A stretch of 64,000 nucleotides of DNA from Rostrohypoxylon terebratum (Eukaryota; Ascomycota; Sordariomycetes; Xylariales; Hypoxylaceae): positions 61,991 to 125,990 of the forward strand of contig MU385945.1 in NCBI GenBank assembly GCA_022497145.1, read 5' to 3'. The notes below the pieces were generated by a model. That model ran no database searches. It had not been told where the DNA came from and saw nothing but the letters and a program-made list of their open reading frames with translations. Within the stretch, counting starts at the first letter, position 1; every line of letters starts with the position of its first letter. Below are positions 11,652 to 22,174 of this stretch, piece after piece. Position numbers and translations under genes: made by a program.

Positions 11652-13706
11652 ACAGTAACTAGTCGACTTACCGAGATCCGCCGACCGACGAGCCCATTCA
11701 TAAGCTTCTTCCTCATCTTTTTCTAGGATGGGATCAGCTCCGACCATGTACCATGCACATAATCCCATCATAGCTGCGGGGTGATCACGTTCGGCGGCAC
11801 CGGTATAGAAATGAACGCTGAGGGCCGGATCTCGAGGGCAGTTCAGCTTGCCGTGCTCGTAGGCATCGCCCATGCGGTAGCTCGCTTCGGCATGGCCGAG
11901 CTCAGCTGCTTGAGTAAATAATTCGGCGGCGTAACTCTCGTCCTTGAAAATATCATCGCCGTAGCCAGTTTCATACAGCGTGCCAAGATGGTATGGGGCG
12001 GCGTTGTACATGGCGTCCGCTGATTCGGTGGCACGCTTCAGCCATTTCACACCTTCTCTGTACCTGTTCTCGCCCAAGTCACCAGAGAGACACGCCTTGC
12101 CAAGCCGCGTCATAGCGCCGGGGTGATTTTTCGATGCTGCTGTTCTCAGAAATTGAACTGCTTTGGCCGGATCTTTTCTACAGCCCCATCCGAATTCGTA
12201 ACATAAACCAGCACGATAACCAGACTCTGCATGACCATGTTTCGCGGCCAACACGAAGAGGGGGAAGGCGGAATTATAATCCTCCTTTCCCTTGTTGAAC
12301 AAGCCAGAAGCAAAACCATCAGCTAGGTAATACTGCGCAAAGGGATAGCCGCCATTGGCTAACCTTGTTAATATACTTTTAGCTTCACGAACCAACTCGG
12401 TTGGCGAGGATTCCTGGTTTTCGTTCAAGGGACTACCCTTGGGACTCGCCTTTTTCCGCGAAGGTTCTTCTAAGTTTAAACCCTGTTCTTGCGCAGTTGA
12501 GATTAAGAACACGGCGAAGGAATATTGAATAGAAAAGTCATTTGTTTTCTTCACGTTTTGCCTATACATCTCAAGGGTCTTTTGCGCACTTAGTAAGGAA
12601 GCATTGCTCCCGACATTGTTGCGTAGCTGAGAATTGTCAAAGGTAATCGGAGCTGGGGCTGGTTGAGGATATGGAACATTGAGCAGTTCTGCGTAAGAAG
12701 TCGGCCTAGTTTCAGGTGACCTGCGAGAATGAATCGAAGATGTGCGTGGATTTCCGCCTCCGTAACTCGGAGACCGTCCCCGCGGGCCTAGTTCAGAATA
12801 TAGCGAGTACGATGATTGCGGTCGTGGCATAGAACTTCTCCTGTTGAAAGAATTCGGGGTTAAGTGGCGGTTTATAGCCATACCCGGTGGCGCTGCTAGG
12901 TCAGAGCTCGAAGAATGCCTCGAATTTGACTCGATGGGTACGCTTGCGACCCGTGGAAGATAGGGTTGGTGGTGGTATTGTAATTGAGGTACCTGTTGAC
13001 CTTCTTGTATTGAGCCTTCAATTATGGACTCTTCTGGAGATGATTCGTCTGGCACAACTCGGTTCTCGCATGCTTCATTTAGACCTCCCGATATTGAACT
13101 TGCGCTGGTTTCGGCAGAAGAGTCGGTCGACATCTGTTGCTGCGTACTGGCAGTCGCGTCTGATTCGCGGCTGTGGCGGTTCGGGTCATCGCTACGGGAA
13201 CTGTCGCCGAAACTATTACGATCCAGATCTACCACAGCCGGAGCTTCTCTATAACCACCCTCCGCAGGATTTAAGAATGCCTCTTGACCCGACCTGTGAG
13301 CGAGGTCGCTAGTAAACGTCTGTTTAGGCGTCAAGTTTCTAGACTGGTCAGGCGTAGGACTATACGGAGGTGGGAGCGCATCCGAAGATCTCGGGTTAAT
13401 GCCGATCATGTGCGGCGGAGGCGGCGGCGCGATTTGGTAGTTCCCCTCAATGCTTACGTTCGACGGTCGCGCCCAGTTGTCGGGCTGGAAATTTACCCTC
13501 ACCGGAGAGACGGGAGCATCTCGGATGGTGGCAGCCTCGGTTGGGCTGACAGGCAGGGAATTTCCAGCGAAGCTATCCTGTGATTCACCACGCTCATGCT
13601 GCGAAAGGGGCAGTCTTGGTATGGGAACAGGTTTCCGTTGAAGGGACCTCGGGGGCGAGGTAGCAACCGGAGGAGGGGGTGTCGGGGGATTCGTCACCGT
13701 AGCCAT
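11314..13706 (-). CDS. SKT5: Skt5/Chs4-type chitin synthase activator, Sel1 repeats, CaaX end
   Basis: Exons 13706-11672 and 11564-11314 give 761 residues. The first half (about residues 1-420) is Pro/Ser-rich and low in complexity. The second half is a run of Sel1-like repeats (for example HAESGYRAGLCYEFGWGC, HPGAMTRLGKACLSG and YVKAQYAVGYFTEMGIGC), as in yeast Skt5/Chs4, which tethers and activates the Chs3 chitin synthase. The protein ends CVVM, a CaaX box for prenylation, as known for Skt5-type proteins. The last repeat and the CaaX box sit in the second exon, so splicing decides whether the protein can be lipidated. I chose the ATG at 13706 (MATVTNPPTPPPP); an in-frame ATG at 13745 would add 13 residues. 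The gene is divergent from the class IV chitin synthase at 18458. Confidence 0.92.
11565..11671 (-). repeat. SKT5 intron holding a (TAG)15 microsatellite
   Basis: The intron is 107 nt, GTAAGT..ATCCAG, with a GCTAAC branch site 18 nt before the acceptor. Plus-strand positions 11605-11651 are 15 uninterrupted TAG units, read as CTA on the gene strand. If the intron is kept, the frame stays open through the repeat as a run of tyrosines and ends in ...TILSLC at 11583. Repeat-length changes therefore never shift that frame. Confidence 0.9.
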
Positions 13707-16700
13707 TGTCCTTTCGAACGGCCGGCGCGATGACCAATGCCGCAAAGTCTACCCCTTAAAGGGAGGAAAAAGCACAGGTGGTCGTTAGAACGGTGGCGCA
13801 ACCCGAAGCATCGATTCGCTGTAAGTTCGTAGTAACCTCGTTCCTATCGGGATTCTACCATGACATGCGCATACGCATACGCATACATGGACCCTTGATT
13901 GCTAATTGGATTAGATTTGAGTGCTGTTCCACAGATATAACTCTAATAGCAACTCAATCGTGAAAAATGGTCGGACGCCGGGGGGGATGCTGGCTGTGGG
14001 ACGGCGGAAAGACGGGTGGACGGGGAACAGGGCTCTTGGAGAATGCAGATGTAGAAATTTCGAAAAAAAAAAAAGGTCGGCCAACGGGAAAATCAGCAGC
14101 AGTGCAACAAAAGTTAACGAAGTAACAGCAAAGCAAAGCAAAGCTGTCTGTTTTAATTATTGCGCGGGGTATCTCAGACAACAAGTCTAATAGTTGATTG
14201 GGTTTTAAAATCTAGACAAGAAAAAAACAATAACTTAAAAAAAAAACAGCAAGAAGAAAGCTCTGACAAGAGCGCTGTAGTAAGAAGAGCTGAGGCTACA
14301 ATGGCCTGGGATAGGTATTAGGTAGGCTGTTGTTGTGTGGTGTTGGAAAATGGACAATGGACAATAACCAGAACGAGAGACCTGGACGTTGCAAATCGAC
14401 GAAACAGAGCGAACAACCTAAATTTGATGGTCGGAGTAGCAGAGAGTTTAGGGGGGGCTAGTCGAGTTGGTACTTAGTGTACTTCGTATACTTGGAGGTA
14501 CTTTGTCTACCAGGTAGCGAGAAGTGCCCTCACGCGGTTCCACCTCAAATATGGGTCCGAATCTTGTTATTTCAATGTTTTTTTTTATATGGAAACTTCG
14601 ATGCTATATAATAAAATCCCTAGGCAGCCCTAGGCAAAACATGATCAGCCTTTTTTAAGAATGAAAAGAGTATGCTACTAGGTAAGCATCTGCAGTTTCG
14701 ACCATGAAGAATGACGCATCTTTTACCAGACATGTATCGAATTGGTCTATTTATATTTACGAAGTACCGAGTGTATCGATGACAGGCGATGTAACCATAT
14801 GAATTGCGCCAATGATGTCGCTACCACCGACCAATTATAGCTGGAGTGTGCCCAAGAACCAAGGACCAAGGTGACCTTGTTCCTGTCAACCTCAGCTTGC
14901 GAATACTGGAATACCTACTAATAATATTAGGTACCTATTCTAAGTAGTAAGTATTACTGGTAAATCCTACTGGTAAATCCAGAATCCAAGTCTGCCAATC
15001 TGCCTGTCTGCCAGTCCACTAACGCACTTAACACTAACGCCATGTACGCATGGCACGGCTGGATGCCAGACGTCTGAATTGTACAACTAAGTTTCCCGTA
15101 TGAAGCAGTCCGGTCTTGACGTCTTAACGTCTTAACGGCATGGACCCAATCGCTTATGGTAGACGATGAAGAATAACCTACAGAGTGATCTTCATCTGAA
15201 CGGAGTCAGAACTAGCACCACAAAAAGAAAATCCCTCTCGTAAAGGCTAAGGCTGACAACACTACACGTAACAGGAATACGAAGTTGGAAGAACAAAAGC
15301 ATCCAGGTCCCGCAAGATATGCCCATATAACTCCATATGGATTATATCCATCCAATTGACGCAAGAGCGTAACTTACTTAAGCGTGTCGAATACTGCAAC
15401 ATTCATTGGCTTTAATATTGCCTTTCTTCACTTTCTTCTTTACTTCCTAATCTGTTATATGTATGTAGGGCTGCGCACACATTATCCACCACATACGCAC
15501 ATCACATACATATGGGTAGATGGGCAGATGGGTACTTTGTAATAGGCGTTACCATTTTCTGCCCTTTCTAAATTCTGCCCCTACTTCTATGTAGGGACCT
15601 TCCCAACGCAGTACGATATTCGGGATCGGCTAGGAAGCTCAAAAAGCTCCTTCGTGTTTCCAATCTCGGCCAGCATGGTGCACGGCTAAGGCTATCACAA
15701 GCAACTGTCATCACAACTGTCACCTAGATAGCGATTGAGGCGGTCTAACCGCAAGGCTTTCTCACCAATTTGTCTTCGTGCTTGAAGTATCAAATATTAT
15801 ATGTATCAAACAAAAACTTTTCTTTCAGCTTTGGGTCTTGAAAACTCGCCGTCGAAACGCGACTAGTTAGCCGCAGTCGATAGTTGCTTCAGCCCGGAAC
15901 CAGAACAACAACCGGTCTCTTTCGCCAACCTCAAATCGTATGGTGTCATTATATTTCGTGTCTTGGCACCGAGTCCAAAGCGTTTTTCAACTCTTCTGAT
16001 TCATTTCCCTTTTTTTTCAGCTACCTAGTAGTAGCAAAATACTCGCCCAAGTCTTTGCGCAAGGAGTGAATAATAGTCAACCTCCCATTACGGTCGGGCA
16101 ATTCGGCAACCAACAGGATCTTCCCGTTTTTTTGGCTCCTCGTTTCACGAAACAACCTTCATGGACACTAGCATTTGAGAGAGTCCACGTGTGACAGATT
16201 GCATGAGCCCACTTGAGTACATGGCAGTACTGTGCACCTAGTGCGTACGGCCAACATAATTTAATCCATCACGTGTTCTTCGTCATCGCCTTCTTTGGCT
16301 CGTTACAAACTCCCAAGATATGTAATTCATTTTTTTTTTCCTTTTTCCTGTTTGAGGCTCTTATTACCTCATAGTCCGAGCGGCGGCGCAAGGCGGAATT
16401 GGAGGGGGTTGACGACCAGTTTGATCTAAATGAATGTCGACATATCGATCTTAGATCTTCAGGTCTCACTTCTACCTAGTAGTATTGAAATTTGAAGATT
16501 TGCTTAAGGCGGGGGTGTTCGGAGTGTCTTTTGAACAGCCACGACTCGCTATTTCCATGCGAATCTACACTCATGTACTTACGAGTACGGAACAGGTACA
16601 TCCGTACATGTGGTAGCGAATCATGCACATCGCTGAACTTTCATTAAAGATTTGGCGGGCCACTGTCTTGGAAGCTCTAACTGCGGGTCAACAATTACTG

Positions 16701-18098
16701 CTACGTAGTATACATACTACATACTACCTACATAATAGTTCTCAACCCGGTCGGATGGTAAGTTTATGCTAAAGCCCGACTACCCGAAGCTTGATAACCT
16801 CGAAAGCATTCTGCTGACTCGAAACTCGCCTGTGAAGTAATACACATTCACTAGAAGCGCTCTCCACATCTCTCTTTAGATATAATAATGCACTATTATA
16901 TATGTTTTATGAGATGTCTATGTCGTCGCTTGATCACGCCAAGAAGACTGCCATCAAGTTTTCGAAAATGCTTTTTTCCTGCTTAGGCGCGGGAGTATTA
17001 GCTAAAATTGTTAAAGCTCGAGATTTTATCCATGTTCGTATTCGATTCCATTTCAAGGCTTGGGGTCCGGGGTCATCTTCAAATCTTTGTAACCATAGGT
17101 CGGCTGGTTAAGGTAAACACGAGGCGGCCAACCACCTTTAGGTACCTGGCATGGACGTACGACGTATATCCTACATAGAGAATAACTGGAGCGGTACGTT
17201 GCTCCAGATGATATGTGGGGATGACGTAAGGTTACTACAGTAACTTGTGGAACATACTGTAGACACCACACTGTAGTGGTCTGTACCTACCTACCAGGTC
17301 TACCTATAGTACAGTGTAGTTGGTCTCAAGTTCTCAACCCCCTTTCCCGATTTCTCGATTCCTCGCCGTGGCCAACAACGACCGGGTTTTATTCCTTTCT
17401 CACCACCTTTTTCTTGTACCCGCCCACCCCGCTTGATCGACTTTGAGCATCTCTCAACCCTCTCAACCCTCCGCGTCGGTTTGGAGGGGCCTTACCTTCG
17501 CTAGGAATCGTGTTCTGAGTCTACTCTCGTTTGCACCTCGTTCGCTCCGGCTATCTATTAAATAATACATTCGCTCTAGACCTCGCCAGCGATAATTATT
17601 CATCCTCTTCGATTGATGCGATCGGTCATCTCTCTCCGAGTAAGAGACTCGATTGGTTATTACATATTAATAGTGGCGCTCGGTGTTACCCATCCTGCCT
17701 GCCTGCCCATCCTAGACTCGCTAGTGTTGGAAGTAGTAATACCTCGAATGCTTACAGCGCTCTCGACGACATTTTTCATGGTGATGTTTATTGTCTTGTT
17801 GTCCGGTTGATAGTTTTTTTTTCCTTCAGGTCAGGTTTTGACCCAAAAAGCTCAAGAGGATTTTTGTGAAAGCGCATCCCAAGCGCTCGTTATCCTCTTT
17901 CCCCTCCAGGGCTCTTTTACTTTAATTGGCACAATTGGCTTTAAGCTTTTAGATCATCGTTAGTACCTACTTTAGGTACCTGAATTAGTCGACATTTAAC
18001 AGCAAGGATCCACCTCCTTTCCTTGCAGCGGCAGCAGCAAAACCTTGGACGACTCAAGTTCGTCCGGTTGCTCATCATAACCCATCATAACAAACCAG
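13707..18098. other. Long divergent promoter region between SKT5 and the chitin synthase
   Basis: About 4.4 kb without a supported gene separates the two divergent chitin genes. It holds a short GCATAC repeat (about 13868-13886), several A/T tracts, and many TACCTA/TAGGTA-type motifs. Open frames (for example 17531-17869) have no recognisable protein features. The part close to 18458 is presumably the chitin synthase leader. Confidence 0.55.
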
Positions 18099-18358
18099 GT
18101 GAGTTAAGAGGAAACAACAACCTTCGCGACTTCATCTCATCATTCATTTCCACCTCATAACCAATACCATAATTCTTACTAGACCAATCTTTTTTTAACA
18201 TGGTCAATCATTAGTAATCTCAAAAAACGTTCCCATCCCTCATTATTCCTGAGCCAAACTGAGTCCCGTGTCCCGTGTCCCGTGTCCCGTGTCCTGTGTC
18301 AGGGCGAAGGCCTGGGCCTGGGCCTTCAACACGTCCGTTATCCGTTTTTCTTCAACAG
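18099..18358 (+). other. Candidate 5' untranslated intron of the chitin synthase gene
   Basis: A strong donor (CCAG|GTGAGT at 18099) and a pyrimidine-rich acceptor (CTTCAACAG ending 18358) frame 260 nt that lies 100 nt upstream of the start codon. Within it, 18264-18298 is a tandem array of a 7-nt unit, TCCCGTG four times plus one TCCTGTG. It is followed by GGCCTG repeats at about 18308-18325. That this is an intron is an inference from the splice-site sequences only. Confidence 0.35.
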
Positions 18359-18457
18359 GTGTCCGATCGGACACAAGTTCAATACCAAAATTCGCCGCAT
18401 ACAAAAGATTTTCACCCGCACTACCGATCTTTGTAATTTAATCGCTTAATTACAATC

Positions 18458-21400
18458 ATGTCGCTCCCTGAGCGCCCAGGGGCGGCGAGTCCCGCATATG
18501 AGCATCGTAGCTCCTATCGCCAATCGTCGAGACGTACTCGTCCTGCCGATATCGAAACAGGATACTATCCCGTTCCCGGACGGAGAATGTCTTCACATCA
18601 GCGTGCGCCATCAGGAAATTCGTTTGCTGAGACGATTCGCAATCCTAATGGGACCACAGATAGATCACCTCTTTCCCCCTCCGCGCCCCCGGAGGAAGTC
18701 CCTGCTGGCATGCCGACGCGCAAGAGGAGTCTTATAAGACCCGAAAGAAATAGGATCGATAGGGACCACCCGAATTATCATTACCGACAGCACGCTGCCA
18801 ATATGGACACGCTCCCATCTTCCACGGGCAACGACCCTATCTACGAAGACATCGAAGGGAGAACCGATTTGTCTGCGGACCGAACTATCGACGCAGCTAC
18901 GTCGGACAGCTCACCGCCTCGAAGGAAACATAGCGGGGACAGCGAGAAACCTCGAGCGAAAGGGTCTCAAAAGAAGAGGCGGCATTCGAGTGGTCAAAAG
19001 ATATCGAAATCTTCTAGGGATGCCAAACGGCGGAAACCACAGGAGACAATCGCACCTCCCAATATTTGGAACGTGTACTGTGCCTTCGTTACATTCTGGT
19101 GTCCCGATTTTATCCTGAGTTGCTGCGGTTTTACGTCGAAGGCGCAAAGAAGAGCATGGAGGGAGAAGATGGGTCTTATCAGCATCATCTTGTACATCAT
19201 GGCTTTTGTCGGTTTCCTGACATTCGGTTTCAACCAAACAGTTTGCGCCTCGCCTGGTGTTCGTCTGCACGTCAATGATGTTAGTGCTGATTATATGATC
19301 TTCCACGGCATTGCCTACGACCTGTCACACTCCACTCACCCTCCGGCTCAAGGTATTCCGCTTCGTGAGAATGGATCATATGCCAATGTTATAGATCTAC
19401 CTACGAAATATGGTGGTACAGATGGCAGCTTTCTTTTCCAAAATGTCAATGGCAAGTGCAAGGGTCTCATCACACTTGCGGATGGCTCTGATGTTACCCA
19501 TGGTTCTACCGACTCCGACGAACTCGCCTGGTATTTCCCGTGTAAGACGTTCAACCAAGATGGCTCATCCCAGCCGAACTTCACTTGGCCCTACGATTCG
19601 GTTGGTTACGCGTGTCACACAACGCAAGAAGCTAGAGACAAATTTTACCTTAAACTTCACGGCACTGGCGATGTCTTCTATACCTGGGACGATATCAAGA
19701 ACAGTTCGCGAAACTTGGTTGTGTATTCTGGCAATGTTCTCGACCTTAACCTACTCAACTGGTTCAACGAAGACGAAGTCAAGATCCCAGACCGGTTCAA
19801 GGAGTTAAGAGACAAAACTACAAGCGCCAATCAAGCGATTCGCGGTCGTGATATTACTCGGTCGTTCCAGAAACCTGCGGACAAGCAGGTAGCCGAATGT
19901 TTTGAAGAAATCATAAAAGTCGGGTCGATAGACACTGATACAGTTGGATGCATTGCGTCCCAAGTGGTTCTCTATGTCTCTCTAATCCTAATTCTCTCGG
20001 TTGTCGTAGCGAGATTCGGGCTAGCATTGATTTTCCAGTGGTTCATCAGTCGCAAATACGCTGCTATCAAGACTTCGCAGACGTCAGACAAGAAAAAGCG
20101 AAACCGGCAGATTGAGGACTGGACTGAGGATATCTATCGAGCTCCTCCGCGGATGCCCGGCGATATTGGGAGCAGTTATATGGGTTCTGATAGGACTAGC
20201 AAACGTGCTAGCACTTTCTTGCCTACGACGTCTCGCTTTTCTGCTGTCTATGGCACCGACCGAGCTCCTCGACGACCACAGCCGACCACAATGGCAAGCC
20301 AGGCTTCGACCGGACCACTGCTTCACCCTAACTCGATGTACAAGCAAGGTAACGAAAGTAGGTCGAGCATGCTTCGCTCTGATCCCTACGGAAGCACAGC
20401 TAGCCCGATGGACGGTTACGGTCCCGCAGGGTTCATCCACGAAGCCGTCGTACCTCAACCACCCTCTGACTACCAACCCTTCGGATTCCCTCTAATCCAT
20501 TCCATCTGTCTTGTAACAGCCTACTCCGAGGGAGAGATGGGTATCCGAACCACGTTAGATTCTATTGCCATGACAGATTATCCCAACAGCCACAAGGTGA
20601 TCCTTGTCATTTGCGACGGTTTGATCAAGGGCCAGGGCGAGAGCACGACTACGCCTGATATTGTTCTCGGTATGATGAAGGATCACACTGTACCCCCCGA
20701 GGAAGTCCAAGGTTTCTCGTACGTGGCTGTGGCTAGCGGTTCGAAGCGACACAATATGGCCAAGGTCTATGCTGGTTTCTACGATTACGGTACTAAGTCT
20801 GCCATTCCGGTAGAAAAACAGCAAAGGGTTCCTATGATGCTAGTGGTGAAGTGCGGCACACCTGACGAATCTACAAAGGCTAAGCCTGGTAATCGAGGCA
20901 AGCGTGATAGTCAAATCATTCTCATGTCGTTCCTGCAGAAGGTCATGTTTGACGAGCGCATGACAGAACTGGAATTCGAGATGTTCAACGGTCTCTGGAA
21001 AGTAACTGGCATATCGCCCGATTATTACGAAGCAGTACTGATGGTCGACGCCGACACGAAGGTGTTCCCCGATAGCTTAACTCATATGCTTTGCGCCATG
21101 GTCCGCGACCCTGATATTATGGGACTTTGCGGCGAAACGAAAATTGCAAACAAGAGGCAAAGCTGGGTATCAGCCATCCAAGTATTCGAATATTTCATCT
21201 CTCATCACTTGTCCAAATCTTTCGAATCTGTCTTCGGAGGTGTTACTTGCTTGCCAGGTTGTTTCTGCATGTACCGCATCAAAGCACCTAAGGGTGCGCA
21301 GAACTACTGGGTCCCTATTCTAGCGAATCCGGATGTTGTCGAGCACTATTCCGAAAATGTGGTTGACACTCTACACAAGAAGAACCTTTTGCTCCTTGGA

Positions 21401-22174
21401 GAAGATCGGTACTTGACTACTCTCATGCTCCGTACTTTCCCCAAGCGTAAGCAGGTATTCGTTCCCCAGGCGGTTTGCAAAACAACCGTTCCTGACGAAT
21501 TCAGCGTTCTACTTTCTCAGAGGCGAAGATGGATCAACTCTACCATCCACAATTTAATGGAACTAGTTCTTGTCAAGGATCTTTGTGGTACCTTCTGCTT
21601 TAGTATGCAATTCGTTGTTTTCATCGAGTTGGTTGGTACTTTGGTACTACCTGCAGCTATCGCGTTCACGTTCTATGTTGGTAAGTTAGCTCTAAACTAC
21701 CGAAATCTGAGTCCCATTATTAACATGATTATAGTCATTTCTTCAATCATAGGACCCGTGCAAACGATCCCGCTCGTGCTTCTCGCCTTGATTCTCGGGT
21801 TGCCAGCTGTCCTCATCGTCGTCACGGCTCATTCGTGGTCATACGTCGTATGGATGTTGATCTACCTTGTATCGCTCCCAGTCTGGAATTTCATCCTGCC
21901 TAGTTACGCATTTTGGAAGTTCGACGATTTCTCGTGGGGTGATACCCGAAAGACTGCGGGCGAGAAGACGAAGAAGGCTGGTATTGAATATGAAGGAGAG
22001 TTTGACAGTGGCAAGATTACTATGAAACGATGGGCCGAGTTCGAGCGAGAGAGGCGGCTGAGAGATAACTACTGGGGATCTAGGGAGAACGTGGTTGGCG
22101 GCAATTGGGGCTCTGGTCCGAACTCCGCAGCTTACCACCACTCCTATGACGACCAGTATTATTCCGACGCATGA
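18458..22174 (+). CDS. CHS3: Class IV chitin synthase (Chs3 type)
   Basis: The frame is open without stops from 18458 to 22174 (1238 codons plus stop). However, 21681-21734 is very likely a 54-nt intron (GTAAGT..ATTATAG, branch TTAAC), and removing it leaves 1220 residues with the expected ...AFTFYVVISSII membrane segment. The order is: Ser/Arg-rich N terminus (1-205), a membrane segment near 240, an extracytoplasmic region with several Cys and N-glycosylation sites, a membrane segment near 500, a glycosyltransferase family 2 catalytic domain (about 680-1030) and several C-terminal membrane segments. Catalytic motifs are seen as DADTKVFPDS (about 863), LGEDRYLT (about 980) and QRRRW (about 1020). 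The enzyme polymerises UDP-GlcNAc into chitin at the plasma membrane. There is no myosin motor domain, so it is not class V or VII. It lies head-to-head with the SKT5-type activator gene. Confidence 0.94.
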   Translation: MSLPERPGAASPAYEHRSSYRQSSRRTRPADIETGYYPVPGRRMSSHQRAPSGNSFAETIRNPNGTTDRSPLSPSAPPEEVPAGMPTRKRSLIRPERNRIDRDHPNYHYRQHAANMDTLPSSTGNDPIYEDIEGRTDLSADRTIDAATSDSSPPRRKHSGDSEKPRAKGSQKKRRHSSGQKISKSSRDAKRRKPQETIAPPNIWNVYCAFVTFWCPDFILSCCGFTSKAQRRAWREKMGLISIILYIMAFVGFLTFGFNQTVCASPGVRLHVNDVSADYMIFHGIAYDLSHSTHPPAQGIPLRENGSYANVIDLPTKYGGTDGSFLFQNVNGKCKGLITLADGSDVTHGSTDSDELAWYFPCKTFNQDGSSQPNFTWPYDSVGYACHTTQEARDKFYLKLHGTGDVFYTWDDIKNSSRNLVVYSGNVLDLNLLNWFNEDEVKIPDRFKELRDKTTSANQAIRGRDITRSFQKPADKQVAECFEEIIKVGSIDTDTVGCIASQVVLYVSLILILSVVVARFGLALIFQWFISRKYAAIKTSQTSDKKKRNRQIEDWTEDIYRAPPRMPGDIGSSYMGSDRTSKRASTFLPTTSRFSAVYGTDRAPRRPQPTTMASQASTGPLLHPNSMYKQGNESRSSMLRSDPYGSTASPMDGYGPAGFIHEAVVPQPPSDYQPFGFPLIHSICLVTAYSEGEMGIRTTLDSIAMTDYPNSHKVILVICDGLIKGQGESTTTPDIVLGMMKDHTVPPEEVQGFSYVAVASGSKRHNMAKVYAGFYDYGTKSAIPVEKQQRVPMMLVVKCGTPDESTKAKPGNRGKRDSQIILMSFLQKVMFDERMTELEFEMFNGLWKVTGISPDYYEAVLMVDADTKVFPDSLTHMLCAMVRDPDIMGLCGETKIANKRQSWVSAIQVFEYFISHHLSKSFESVFGGVTCLPGCFCMYRIKAPKGAQNYWVPILANPDVVEHYSENVVDTLHKKNLLLLGEDRYLTTLMLRTFPKRKQVFVPQAVCKTTVPDEFSVLLSQRRRWINSTIHNLMELVLVKDLCGTFCFSMQFVVFIELVGTLVLPAAIAFTFYVGKLALNYRNLSPIINMIIVISSIIGPVQTIPLVLLALILGLPAVLIVVTAHSWSYVVWMLIYLVSLPVWNFILPSYAFWKFDDFSWGDTRKTAGEKTKKAGIEYEGEFDSGKITMKRWAEFERERRLRDNYWGSRENVVGGNWGSGPNSAAYHHSYDDQYYSDA
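21681..21734 (+). other. Stop-free, in-frame intron in the chitin synthase
   Basis: This is a 54-nt segment with donor GTAAGT, a TTAAC branch site and acceptor ATTATAG. Its length is a multiple of three and it has no stop, so simple ORF calling reads through it and inserts 18 residues (GKLALNYRN...) inside a membrane segment. Splicing restores the hydrophobic FYVVISSIIGPVQTIPLVLL-like sequence expected for the family. Confidence 0.82.

Noticed and set aside
17531..17869. 112-codon frame upstream of the chitin synthase as a small gene
   Set aside because: It does not start with ATG at its listed beginning, has no recognisable features and lies in a probable leader or promoter.
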